DNA of 64,000 bases from NCBI RefSeq assembly GCF_008033115.1, contig NZ_CP041203.1, forward strand, positions 868,001 to 932,000, written 5' to 3'. Shown piece after piece: positions 51,024-58,563 of this stretch. Source of the stretch: Cellulomonas sp. Y8 (GTDB lineage: Bacteria; Actinomycetota; Actinomycetes; Actinomycetales; Cellulomonadaceae). The notes beneath the pieces were generated by a model. That model was given only the letters and a program-made list of their open reading frames with translations, was not told the DNA's origin and did not search any database. The translations under genes and the position numbers were made by a program. Each line of letters begins with the position of its first letter. The stretch's first letter is position 1.

Positions 51024-51050
51024 GACGCTAACGATATATCGCTAGCGTCA
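51023..51050. promoter_or_regulatory. PadR operator palindrome over the gene start
   Basis: TGACGCTA (51023-51030) and TAGCGTCA (51043-51050) are perfect complements around ACGATATATCGC, itself nearly palindromic. The AT-rich centre contrasts with the surroundings. The site begins in the PadR start codon. Confidence 0.65.
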
Positions 51051-51122
51051 CGTTGTGAACCCCTCTGTCCACGCCGCGCGGCACGCCGCGCCCCGCTGCG
51101 CCCCGCGCCCGGTCGCCCGTCC

Positions 51123-51188
51123 CGCCGAGATGGCAACTCTCGGCTGTCTCGGGGCCCCCGACGACAGCCGAGAGTTGCCATCTCGGCG
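51123..51188. repeat. Long palindromic element, copy 2
   Basis: The 24-base arms 51123-51146 and 51165-51188 are perfectly complementary, and two more base pairs extend inward. The arm contains the same TGGCAACTCTCGGCTG core as the element at 962-1021; flanks (CCGCCGAG and CTCGrCGA) are also alike, while the loops differ. It lies in a divergent gap between padR and the lipase-maturation-factor gene, so it is not placed as a terminator. Confidence 0.9.
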
Positions 51189-51293
51189 AGGAGGGCAAGG
51201 GTGGGAGGCGGGGACGAGGCGAGGAGGGCGGGGCGCGAGGCGGGGCGCGAGGCGGGGCGAGGCGGCGGCACGGCGCGGGAGGCGGGCGGGGCG

Positions 51294-52749
51294 GTGGAGT
51301 GGTTCGGCGCGGAGGGGTACACGATCGCCCGCGCGGTCGCGCAGCGCGGCGTCGCCGCCGTGTACGTGCTCGCGTTCATGAACGTGCTCCGCCAGTTCCG
51401 CCCGCTGCTCGGCGAGCGCGGCCTGCTCCCGGTCCCTGCGTTCACCGAGCGGGTGCCGTTCCGGGACGCGCCGAGCCTGTTCGCCTGGCGGTACTCCGAC
51501 CGGCTGCTGGTCGTCGGGGGCTGGGTCGGGCTCCTGGTCGCCGCGGTGCTGGTCGTCGGGCTGCCGCAGCAGGGCCCGCCGTGGCTGCCGCTGCTCGCCT
51601 TCGCCGTGCTGTGGGTCCTGTACCTGTCGGTGGTCAACGTCGGGCAGACGTTCTACGGGTTCGGCTGGGAGTCGCTGCTGCTGGAGGCGGGGTTCCTCGT
51701 GGCGTTCCTGGGCTCGGACGACGTCGCCCCGCCGTGGACCGTCCTCGCGCTGCTGTGGTGGCTGGTGTTCCGGCTGGAGCTCGGCGCGGGCCTGATCAAG
51801 TGGCGGGGCGACCCGGCCTGGCGCGACCTGACGGCGCTGTACTACCACCACGAGACCCAGCCGATGCCGGGCCCCTCCAGCCGGCTGTTCCACCTGCTCC
51901 CCCGCCCGCTGCACCGCGTCGAGGTCGCGGCCAACCACGTCGCGCAGCTGGTGGTGCCGTTCGGGCTGCTGGTCCCCGGCCCGGTGGCGGGCACCGCCGC
52001 CGGGGTGATGATCGTGACGCAGCTCTGGCTGGTGCTGTCCGGCAACTTCGCCTGGCTGAACTGGCTGACCATCGTGCTGGCGGCCTCGGCCGTCGACGAC
52101 CGGTCCTGGGCCGCGGTCCTCGGGCTGGTCGGCGTCGACGTCCGCACCGGCGCGCCGCCGGCCGACCCGCCGCCGTGGTTCGTCGGGGTCGCGCTCGCCG
52201 TCACCGCGCTGTGCGTCGTGCTGTCCTTCTGGCCGGCGCGCAACCTGGCGTCCCGGAACCAGCGGATGAACGCGTCCTTCAACCCTTTCCACCTGGTCAA
52301 CGCCTACGGCGCGTTCGGCACGATCACGCGCCGACGCACCGAGGTGGTGGTCGAGGGCACCCGGGACGAGGACCCCGAGGCCGCGACCTGGCTCGAGTAC
52401 GGGTTCCGCGGCAAGCCCGGCGACGTCCGGCGGCTGCCCCGGCAGTACGCGCCGTACCACCTGCGGCTCGACTGGCTCATGTGGTTCCTGGCGCTCGGGT
52501 CGGCGGCGCAGCTGCGCTGGTTCGTGCCGTTCCTCGCGAAGCTGCTGGAGGCCGACCGGCCCACGCTGCGGCTGCTGGCGCACGACCCGTTCCGCGGCGA
52601 GCGCCCGCGGTGGGTGCGGGCTCGGCTGTACGGGTACCGGTTCGCCACCCCCGGCGGAGCACCGGGCCACCGGCGACCGGTGGGTGCGCGCGGACCAGGG
52701 GCTGCTGGTCGACGCGGTGAGCCTGGAGCTGCTGACCCGGCGTCGCTGA
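51294..52749 (+). CDS. Lipase maturation factor family membrane protein (frameshifted near 3' end)
   Basis: About 484 aa when corrected. It has several membrane helices and the LMF patterns FYGFGWESLLLEAGFL, KWRGDPAWRDLTALYYHHETQPMP and NPFHLVNAYGAFGTITRRRTEVVVEGT. LMF1 assists lipase folding in animals; the bacterial role is unknown. One extra C in the run 52648-52652 breaks the frame; removing it gives EHRATGDRWVRADQGLLVDAV and a stop at 52747. As written, the frame runs on to 52997 into the opposite gene. GTG 51294 is chosen to match usual family N-termini. Confidence 0.82.
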
Positions 52750-52821
52750 CCCGGCGCCGCTCCCCGCCGACGACCCGGCCCCGGCTCCCCGACGCCCCCG
52801 CGTGGCGTGGCGCCCGGCGCG

Positions 52822-54045
52822 TCACCCCCGCCGCGGCGCCAGGTCCTCCTGCAGCACGAGCGCCGCGGCCCCGACCGCCGCCGCGTCCGCGACGTGCGCG
52901 GCGAGCGCCACGCGCACCCCGTGCCGGTCGGCCGCGTGCAGCTCGGCCCGCAGCCGCCGCTCGACGACCTGCGCGTACAGCGACCCCGCCGTGCTGAACG
53001 CCGGTCCGGCCAGCACCACCGAGTCGACGTCCAGCAGGTTCGCGGCGGTCACGGCGGCGTCCGCCAGGTACTCCGCGGAGTCCTCGACGAGCTCGAGCGC
53101 GAGCGGGTCGCCCTGGACGGCGGCGGTGGCCAGCGCCCCGAAGTCGGTGATCGGGTCGCCGTCCGCGCTGAGCCGCGCCATGGTCGTGCGACCCGCGGCC
53201 ACCGCCTCCCGGGCCCGCCGCGCGACGGCGTGCGGGGCGGCGAGCTCCTCGAGCGTCGGCCCGGCGTCGTGCCCGGCGCGATGCAGGTGCATCCGGCCCA
53301 GCGGACCCGGGTTCCCGCTGGCGCCGCGGTGCACGGTGCCGCCGACGACGACGCCCGCGCCGATGCCCGCGCCCATGTAGAGCGTGCAGTGCGCGACCGA
53401 CCCGGCGGTGCGGCCGGCCCAGTACTCGCCGACGGCCGCGGCGGTCGCGTCGTTGTCCAGCACCACCGGCAGCCCGACGGCCTCCGCGAGGTCCGCCCGG
53501 ACCGGGAAGCCCTGCCACCGGTGCAGCGAGCGGGAGACCGTGATGGCGCCCGCCTCGAGGTCCAGGGTGCCCGGGACGGCGAGGCCCACGCCGGCGACCC
53601 GGTCCCGACCGATCCCGGAGGCCCGGAGCAGCAGGTCGATCTCCCCCGCGATGCCGATGACGACCGCCTCGGGGTCCTCGTCGCGCGCGCCGCGCACCCG
53701 GGTCCGGGCCACGACGGCGCCGCGCGCGTCGATGAGCACGACGACCAGCCAGTCCGCGCCGAGCTGCACGCCCACCGCGCACCGCGCGAGCGGGTCGAGC
53801 GTGAGCATCACCCGCGGCTTGCCGCCGGTCCACTCCCGCGCGCCGCTCTCGCGGAGCAGCCCCTGGTCGAGCAGCGCGCGCACCGCGTGCGAGATCGCCG
53901 CCTGGGTCAGCCCGGTCAGCTCGGCCAGCTCGACCCGGCTGATCGGCCCGCGGGTGCGGACCAGGTCGAGCACCCGGGAGCGCGTGGTCGACGGCGCGCG
54001 GCCGCCCCGCCGCCCGGCGCCCTGCCCGACCTCGACGCCGTCCAT
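52822..54045 (-). CDS. ROK-family transcriptional regulator
   Basis: 407 aa. An N-terminal winged helix (LDLVRTRGPISRVELAELTGLTQAAISHAVRALLDQGLL) is joined to a ROK domain with GVGLAVPGTLD, LDNDATAAAVGEYW and YMGAGIGAGVVVGG. The ROK zinc cysteine cluster is absent (HLHRAGHDAG in its place), so sugar-kinase activity is unlikely. Start ATG 54045 lies 7 bases after CATGCT on the minus strand; ATG 54057 is the alternative. Divergent from the HTH-less LacI-type sensor. Confidence 0.88.
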   Translation of the reverse strand: MDGVEVGQGAGRRGGRAPSTTRSRVLDLVRTRGPISRVELAELTGLTQAAISHAVRALLDQGLLRESGAREWTGGKPRVMLTLDPLARCAVGVQLGADWLVVVLIDARGAVVARTRVRGARDEDPEAVVIGIAGEIDLLLRASGIGRDRVAGVGLAVPGTLDLEAGAITVSRSLHRWQGFPVRADLAEAVGLPVVLDNDATAAAVGEYWAGRTAGSVAHCTLYMGAGIGAGVVVGGTVHRGASGNPGPLGRMHLHRAGHDAGPTLEELAAPHAVARRAREAVAAGRTTMARLSADGDPITDFGALATAAVQGDPLALELVEDSAEYLADAAVTAANLLDVDSVVLAGPAFSTAGSLYAQVVERRLRAELHAADRHGVRVALAAHVADAAAVGAAALVLQEDLAPRRG

Positions 54046-54104
54046 GCCGCTCAGCATGGCACGGCGGCACACCCCCGCCGCGCGCGGCGTGCGATGCTGC
54101 GCGC

Positions 54105-54974
54105 ATGACGACGCCGACGCCGCCCGACCGGCGGCCGGGCAGCGGCGTCCGGGTCGGGCTGGCGCTGCTGCCGGCCGACGACGACGGCGCGCTGGAGCCC
54201 TTCTACACGGACCTGCTGGCGGGCATGGAGGAGGAGCTCGACGCGCACGGGGCGAGCGTGTTCGTGCACGTCGTGCCGGACCTCGACGCCGAGCTGGTGG
54301 CCTACCGCCGTTGGGCCCGGGACGGGCTCGTGGACGCCGTGGTGATCTCCGACCTGGTGGCCGACGACCCCCGCGAGCAGGTCTGCCGGGACCTCGGGCT
54401 GCCGTCCGTGCTGCTCGGCGGCGAGCCCGGCGACGGCCGGTGGGTCGTCGACTACGACAACGACGACGCGATGCGCACCGCGGTCGCGTTCCTGGCGGAC
54501 CTCGGCCACCGCCGGGTGGGGTGGGTGTCGGGGCCGGAGCGCTACCGGCACACCCGGGTGCGCGCCACGGCGTTCCACGAGGCCGCGGCCGCCGCCGGGA
54601 TCGCGGTGGCGCACCGGGAGGGCGACTACGGCGCGGCGAGCGGCGCGCTGCGCACGGCCGAGCTGCTCGCCCTGCCCGAGCCGCCGACGGCGATCGTGTA
54701 CGACAACGACCTGATGCCGCTGGCCGGCCTGCGCGAGGCGGCGCGGCTCGGCGTGCGGGTCCCGCAGGACCTGTCGGTGCTGGCCTGGGACGACTCGGCG
54801 AACGTGCGCATCTCCCAACCCCCGCTCTCCGTGGTGAGCCGCGACGTGCACGAGCTCGGCGCGCTCACCGCCGAGGTGCTGCTGCGGGCGGTGGCCGGCG
54901 GCCCGCCGGCGACCACCCGCACCCCGGGGGTGCGGGTGGTCGCGCGCGGCTCGACGGCGCCGCCGCCCGCCTGA
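54105..54974 (+). CDS. LacI-type sugar-sensor domain protein lacking a DNA-binding domain
   Basis: 289 aa. The whole protein matches the effector part of LacI regulators: VRVGLALLPADDDG, VDAVVISDLVADD, LADLGHRRVGWVSGPERY, AIVYDNDLMPLAGLREAARLGVRVPQDLSVLAWDDS. No helix-turn-helix precedes it: the start (ATG 54105, 6 bases after GATGCT) is only 59 bases from the divergent ROK start. It may be a repressor that lost its DNA-binding part, or a cytosolic sensor working with the ROK proteins. Next gene: convergent alpha-galactosidase. Confidence 0.82.
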   Translation: MTTPTPPDRRPGSGVRVGLALLPADDDGALEPFYTDLLAGMEEELDAHGASVFVHVVPDLDAELVAYRRWARDGLVDAVVISDLVADDPREQVCRDLGLPSVLLGGEPGDGRWVVDYDNDDAMRTAVAFLADLGHRRVGWVSGPERYRHTRVRATAFHEAAAAAGIAVAHREGDYGAASGALRTAELLALPEPPTAIVYDNDLMPLAGLREAARLGVRVPQDLSVLAWDDSANVRISQPPLSVVSRDVHELGALTAEVLLRAVAGGPPATTRTPGVRVVARGSTAPPPA

Positions 54975-54996
54975 CGCGGGCGCGGCGGCCACCGGC

Positions 54997-57171
54997 TCAG
55001 ACCGCCGTCGCGTGCAGCACGAGCGCCTGCGCCGGCCACAGCGCGGGGATCTGCAGCCCGACCTCGCCGAGCACCCGGCCCGGGAGGGTCACCTCGCCCG
55101 CGGCCAGCCAGGGCGGCGTGATCCAGCCCCAGCGCGCGGCGCCGATCTCGTCGCGCACCCGCACCCGGTACCGCACGTCGGGGCGCAGCCCGTGCAGCCG
55201 GACCGGCTCCGGCCGGGCGTCCTCCAGCGCGGCGACGGTCGCGACCGTCCACACCCCCGCGGAGCCGTCCGGCGCCACCGCGCCCACCACCCGGAGCGCC
55301 GGGTCCCGCACGTCCGCGTGCACGGCGGTCCCGGTGTGCAGGAGCGGCCGCAGCTCCCGGTACAGCCCCGCGAACCGGGTGAGCACCTCGACCTCCTCGT
55401 CCGAGCAGGACAGCACGTCCCACTCGAAGCCCGCGGAGCCCATCAGGCTCGTCGCGAGCCGGTACGACAGGTCGAGGGTCCGGCCGGAGCTGTGCGACGT
55501 CGGCGGCCCGACGTGCGCGCCGACGAGCTCCGGCGGCAGCAGCAGCCCGGTCCAGCGCTGGATGTCCTGCCGCTCGACGGCGTCGTTGGAGTCGGACGCC
55601 CACACCCGGTCGGCGACCTCCAGCACGCCGAGGTCGCTGCGCGCGCCGCCGGAGGAGCAGGACTCGATCTCCAGGCCCGGGTGCCGCGCCTTCAGCTCCG
55701 CCATCAGGCCCAGGACCGCCCTGGTCTGCGCGTCGACGCCGGGCCGGCCGTCGTGCCGGGCGTCGACCAGGTCGCGGTTGTGGTCCCACTTGATGAAGTC
55801 GATCCCGAGCTCCGCCACCAGGGCGGAGAGCTGTCCCAGGACGTGCTGCCGCGCCTCCGGCCGGGCCAGGTCGAGCACGTACTGGGTGCGGTACGACAGC
55901 CCCTCGGGGTCGGGGACCCGGTCGAGGTCGTGCAGCAGCCAGTCCGGGTGCGCCCGCGCCAGGTCGGAGTCGAGGCTGACCATCTCGGGCTCGAACCACA
56001 GCCCGAACTGCATGCCGAGCGCGTGCACCCGGTCCGCGAGCGGCCCGAGCCCGTCCGGCCACACGGTCCGGTCGACCACCCAGTCACCGAGCCCGCGGGT
56101 GTCGTCGCGGCGCGCGAGGAACCAGCCGTCGTCCAGCACGAACCGCTCGACACCGATCCGCGCCGCCCGTTCCGCGAGCCGGAGCACGGTCGCCGGCTCG
56201 TGGTCGAAGTAGACCGCCTCCCAGGTGTTGAGCACGAGCGGCCGCTCCGTGCGGGGGTGCTGCGGGCGCGCGCGCAGGTACCGGTGGAACCGCGCGGACA
56301 CGCCGTCGAGACCCGCGCCGGACCACGCGAACCACGCCGTCGGCGCCGCGAACGCCTCCCCCGGCGCCAGCACGACCTCCGCGGCCCGCAGCAGCTCGCC
56401 CGCGCCGAGCAGCGTCGGCTGGTCGGGCAGCCGGTCGGTGCGGTACGTGGCGTCCGCGGGCCACGCGAGGTGCACGGCCCAGACCTCGCCGTCCCGGTCC
56501 CGCGGCGCCGCGGCGGACAGGGCCAGCAGCCACGGGTGGTCGTGGCCCGGGCGGCCGCGCCGGGTCTGCCGCGCCAGCGAGCCGCGCGGCAGCGGGCCGG
56601 TCGCCGGCGCCTTCTCCCGGGTCCACCGGCCGGCGAACGTGGTCACCACGTCCGCGCGGGTGGGCACCGGCAGCGCCGCCTCCAGGGCCTGCACCTCGAC
56701 GGGACCGGGCGCGTCCGGCGCCACCTCCAGCCGGTGGTCGACACCCAGCAGCCCGCCGGGCTCCAGGTGCAGCCGCGAGCGCAGCACCAGCCCGGCGGCG
56801 GCGTCGCGCGCGACGACCTCGACGGCGTGGCCGTCCTCGTCCGCGGCGGGCGGCTCGGCCCGCCACCGCGGGGTGAGCGGCACGCCGCCGCGCACGAGCT
56901 GCAGCCCCGGGCGACCCGGCCAGCCGTCGGTGTCCTGCGGCAGCAGCGACGGGTGCCCGGCAGCGTCGAGCGTGCCCGGGGGCGTCTGCCGGTCGGCGGC
57001 GGCCCGCAGCCCGGCGAGGTCGGCCGGTGCGAGCGGCCCGAGGTCGGCGCCCCAGTGCTGCACCTCGGGCAGGCCGTCGCGCGGGTGGGCCAGGACGACG
57101 GCGACGCCGTCGCGGCGCAGCAGGGTCCAGGACGCCGGGTCGGGCGCAGGAGTGGGGGTCGGGTCGGTCAC
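54997..57171 (-). CDS. GH36 alpha-galactosidase
   Basis: 724 aa, cytosolic, the usual size of bacterial GH36 tetrameric enzymes. N-terminal beta-supersandwich, central (beta/alpha)8 barrel and C-terminal beta-sheet domain. The nucleophile is Asp463 in FIKWDHNRD; the acid/base is probably Asp527 in ASDSND. Substrate-binding motifs include VLDDGWF and ESCSSGGAR. It releases galactose from raffinose-type sugars or melibiose. GTG 57171 has GAAGGAGA upstream. Same strand as the ROK regulator before it, 40 bases downstream. Confidence 0.94.
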   Translation of the reverse strand: MTDPTPTPAPDPASWTLLRRDGVAVVLAHPRDGLPEVQHWGADLGPLAPADLAGLRAAADRQTPPGTLDAAGHPSLLPQDTDGWPGRPGLQLVRGGVPLTPRWRAEPPAADEDGHAVEVVARDAAAGLVLRSRLHLEPGGLLGVDHRLEVAPDAPGPVEVQALEAALPVPTRADVVTTFAGRWTREKAPATGPLPRGSLARQTRRGRPGHDHPWLLALSAAAPRDRDGEVWAVHLAWPADATYRTDRLPDQPTLLGAGELLRAAEVVLAPGEAFAAPTAWFAWSGAGLDGVSARFHRYLRARPQHPRTERPLVLNTWEAVYFDHEPATVLRLAERAARIGVERFVLDDGWFLARRDDTRGLGDWVVDRTVWPDGLGPLADRVHALGMQFGLWFEPEMVSLDSDLARAHPDWLLHDLDRVPDPEGLSYRTQYVLDLARPEARQHVLGQLSALVAELGIDFIKWDHNRDLVDARHDGRPGVDAQTRAVLGLMAELKARHPGLEIESCSSGGARSDLGVLEVADRVWASDSNDAVERQDIQRWTGLLLPPELVGAHVGPPTSHSSGRTLDLSYRLATSLMGSAGFEWDVLSCSDEEVEVLTRFAGLYRELRPLLHTGTAVHADVRDPALRVVGAVAPDGSAGVWTVATVAALEDARPEPVRLHGLRPDVRYRVRVRDEIGAARWGWITPPWLAAGEVTLPGRVLGEVGLQIPALWPAQALVLHATAV

Positions 57172-57210
57172 GGGCTCTCCTTCGAGTCGGACGGTCGGGT
57201 CGAGCGGGTC

Positions 57211-58443
57211 CTAGGCAGGCACGGCAGGCACGGCGGGCACGGCGGGCACGGCGGCCGCCCCCGGCCGCCCGAGCGGCGACCGCAGCACCACCAGCGCCCC
57301 GCCCACCGCCGCAGACACCCGCACGTCGCGGGACAGCCGCACCCGCACCGGCCGCAGCAGCCGCGCGAGCGCCCCGGCGTCGACCGCCGCCTGCACCCCC
57401 GCGACGTACAGCGGCCCGGCGACGCCGAACGCGGGTCCGGCGAGCACCACGGTGTCGAGGTCGAACAGGTTCATCAGCGTCACGGCCGCGGTGCCGAGGT
57501 GCCGGGCGGAGGCCGCGAGCAGCGCCGCGCACGCCGCGTCGCCCGCGACCGCGGCCCGCGCCACCCGCTGGAAGTCGGCCAGCACCGCGTCTCCCCCGCC
57601 GGTCAGCCCGAGCCGGTCCGCGAGCGCCGCGTCGCCCAGCGCGGCGCCGACGACCGCAGCCGGCCCCGCCAGCACCTCCACGCACCCCCGGTTGCCGCAC
57701 GCGCACGCGGGTCCCGCGGGGTCGACCGGGACGTGCCCGATCTCGACCGGGTTGGCGGTGCCGCCGCGGTACACCTCCGAGCCGGCGATCACGCCGCCGC
57801 CCACGCCGGTCGCCATGTAGAGCACGCCGAACGTGTCGACGTCGAGCGCGCCGACCCACTGCTCGCCGACGGCGGCGGCGGTCGCGTCGTTCTCCAGCAG
57901 CACCGGCAGCCCGAGCAGCCGGGAGAGCGTCCCGGTGAGCGGGTAGTCCCGCCACTCCGGCGTCGGCTGCCCGGTGAGCACGGCGCCGGCCCCGCGGTCC
58001 TGGGGCCCGTGGGTGACCAGCCCGACGCCGAGCACCCGGTCGCGCGGGATGCCGGCCCCGGCCAGCAGCAGGTCGATGTGCCGGGCGAGCACGGGCAGGG
58101 TGTCGTCGGGCGCGCCCCGGCCCACGCCGCGCACGCCGGTGGACGCGACCCGCCGCCCCGCGAAGTCGGTGACGACGACGCTGCTGGCGCACCGGTCGAG
58201 CTGCACCCCGACCGCGAACCAGGCCCCGGCGTCGAGCTCCAGCAGCCGCCGGGGCGACCCGACGCCGCCGGTGACCCGGCCGACCTCGTGCACGAGGCCC
58301 TCGCCCATGAGGTCGCGCACGACGTGCGTGATGGTCGCCGCGGTGAGCCCGGACCGGTCGGCGAGCTCGACCCTGCTGACCGTGCCGTGCGTGCGGATCA
58401 GGTCGAGGACGAGCGCCCCGGTCGCGGCACGAGGTGCTCGCAT
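57211..58443 (-). CDS. ROK-family transcriptional regulator
   Basis: 410 aa. Winged helix at the N-terminus (LDLIRTHGTVSRVELADRSGLTAATITHVVRDLMGEGLV), then a ROK domain with LLENDATAAAVGEQW, YMATGVGGGVIAG and the zinc cysteine motif CACGNRGCVE, which the other ROK protein lacks. The C-terminus ends in a VPA repeat from a 9-base tandem repeat. ATG 58443 lies 6 bases after TATGGT (minus strand), suggesting leaderless translation. A perfect palindrome in the divergent promoter region (58464-58478) is its probable operator. Confidence 0.9.
   Translation of the reverse strand: MRAPRAATGALVLDLIRTHGTVSRVELADRSGLTAATITHVVRDLMGEGLVHEVGRVTGGVGSPRRLLELDAGAWFAVGVQLDRCASSVVVTDFAGRRVASTGVRGVGRGAPDDTLPVLARHIDLLLAGAGIPRDRVLGVGLVTHGPQDRGAGAVLTGQPTPEWRDYPLTGTLSRLLGLPVLLENDATAAAVGEQWVGALDVDTFGVLYMATGVGGGVIAGSEVYRGGTANPVEIGHVPVDPAGPACACGNRGCVEVLAGPAAVVGAALGDAALADRLGLTGGGDAVLADFQRVARAAVAGDAACAALLAASARHLGTAAVTLMNLFDLDTVVLAGPAFGVAGPLYVAGVQAAVDAGALARLLRPVRVRLSRDVRVSAAVGGALVVLRSPLGRPGAAAVPAVPAVPAVPA
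57218..57253. repeat. 9-base tandem repeat at the 3' end of the ROK gene
   Basis: Four units of GGCACGGCG (one with A at the last base) encode Ala-Val-Pro repeats just before the stop codon. The unit number can vary by slippage without changing the frame. Confidence 0.85.
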
Positions 58444-58457
58444 GTCCCGACCATATC

Positions 58458-58486
58458 TTGACATGCTTAATTTAAGCACGTAACGA
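58458..58486 (+). promoter_or_regulatory. Promoter with operator in its spacer, importer operon
   Basis: TTGACA (58458-58463) is a consensus -35, followed after 17 bases by TAACGA (58481-58486). The spacer contains the perfect palindrome TGCTTAATTTAAGCA (58464-58478). The divergent ROK gene starts at 58443, so the same site would also control the regulator. The region is clearly AT-richer than its surroundings. Confidence 0.72.
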
Positions 58487-58563
58487 TATGCCTGCGTTTC
58501 CCCGGGCCGCGACGACGCGGCCACGACCAGACCGTCGGCCGCGACGGGTGGAAAGGACCAGCG

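Noticed and set aside
54057..54072. Upstream ATG codons for the first ROK gene
   Set aside because: They would overlap the CATGCT -10-like element used by the ATG at 54045 and add residues not typical of the family.
55012..58461. A 1149-codon open frame on the plus strand
   Set aside because: It lies opposite the GH36 and ROK genes, which have clear catalytic and DNA-binding motifs. The plus-strand product is Arg/Gly/Pro/His-rich with no family resemblance.
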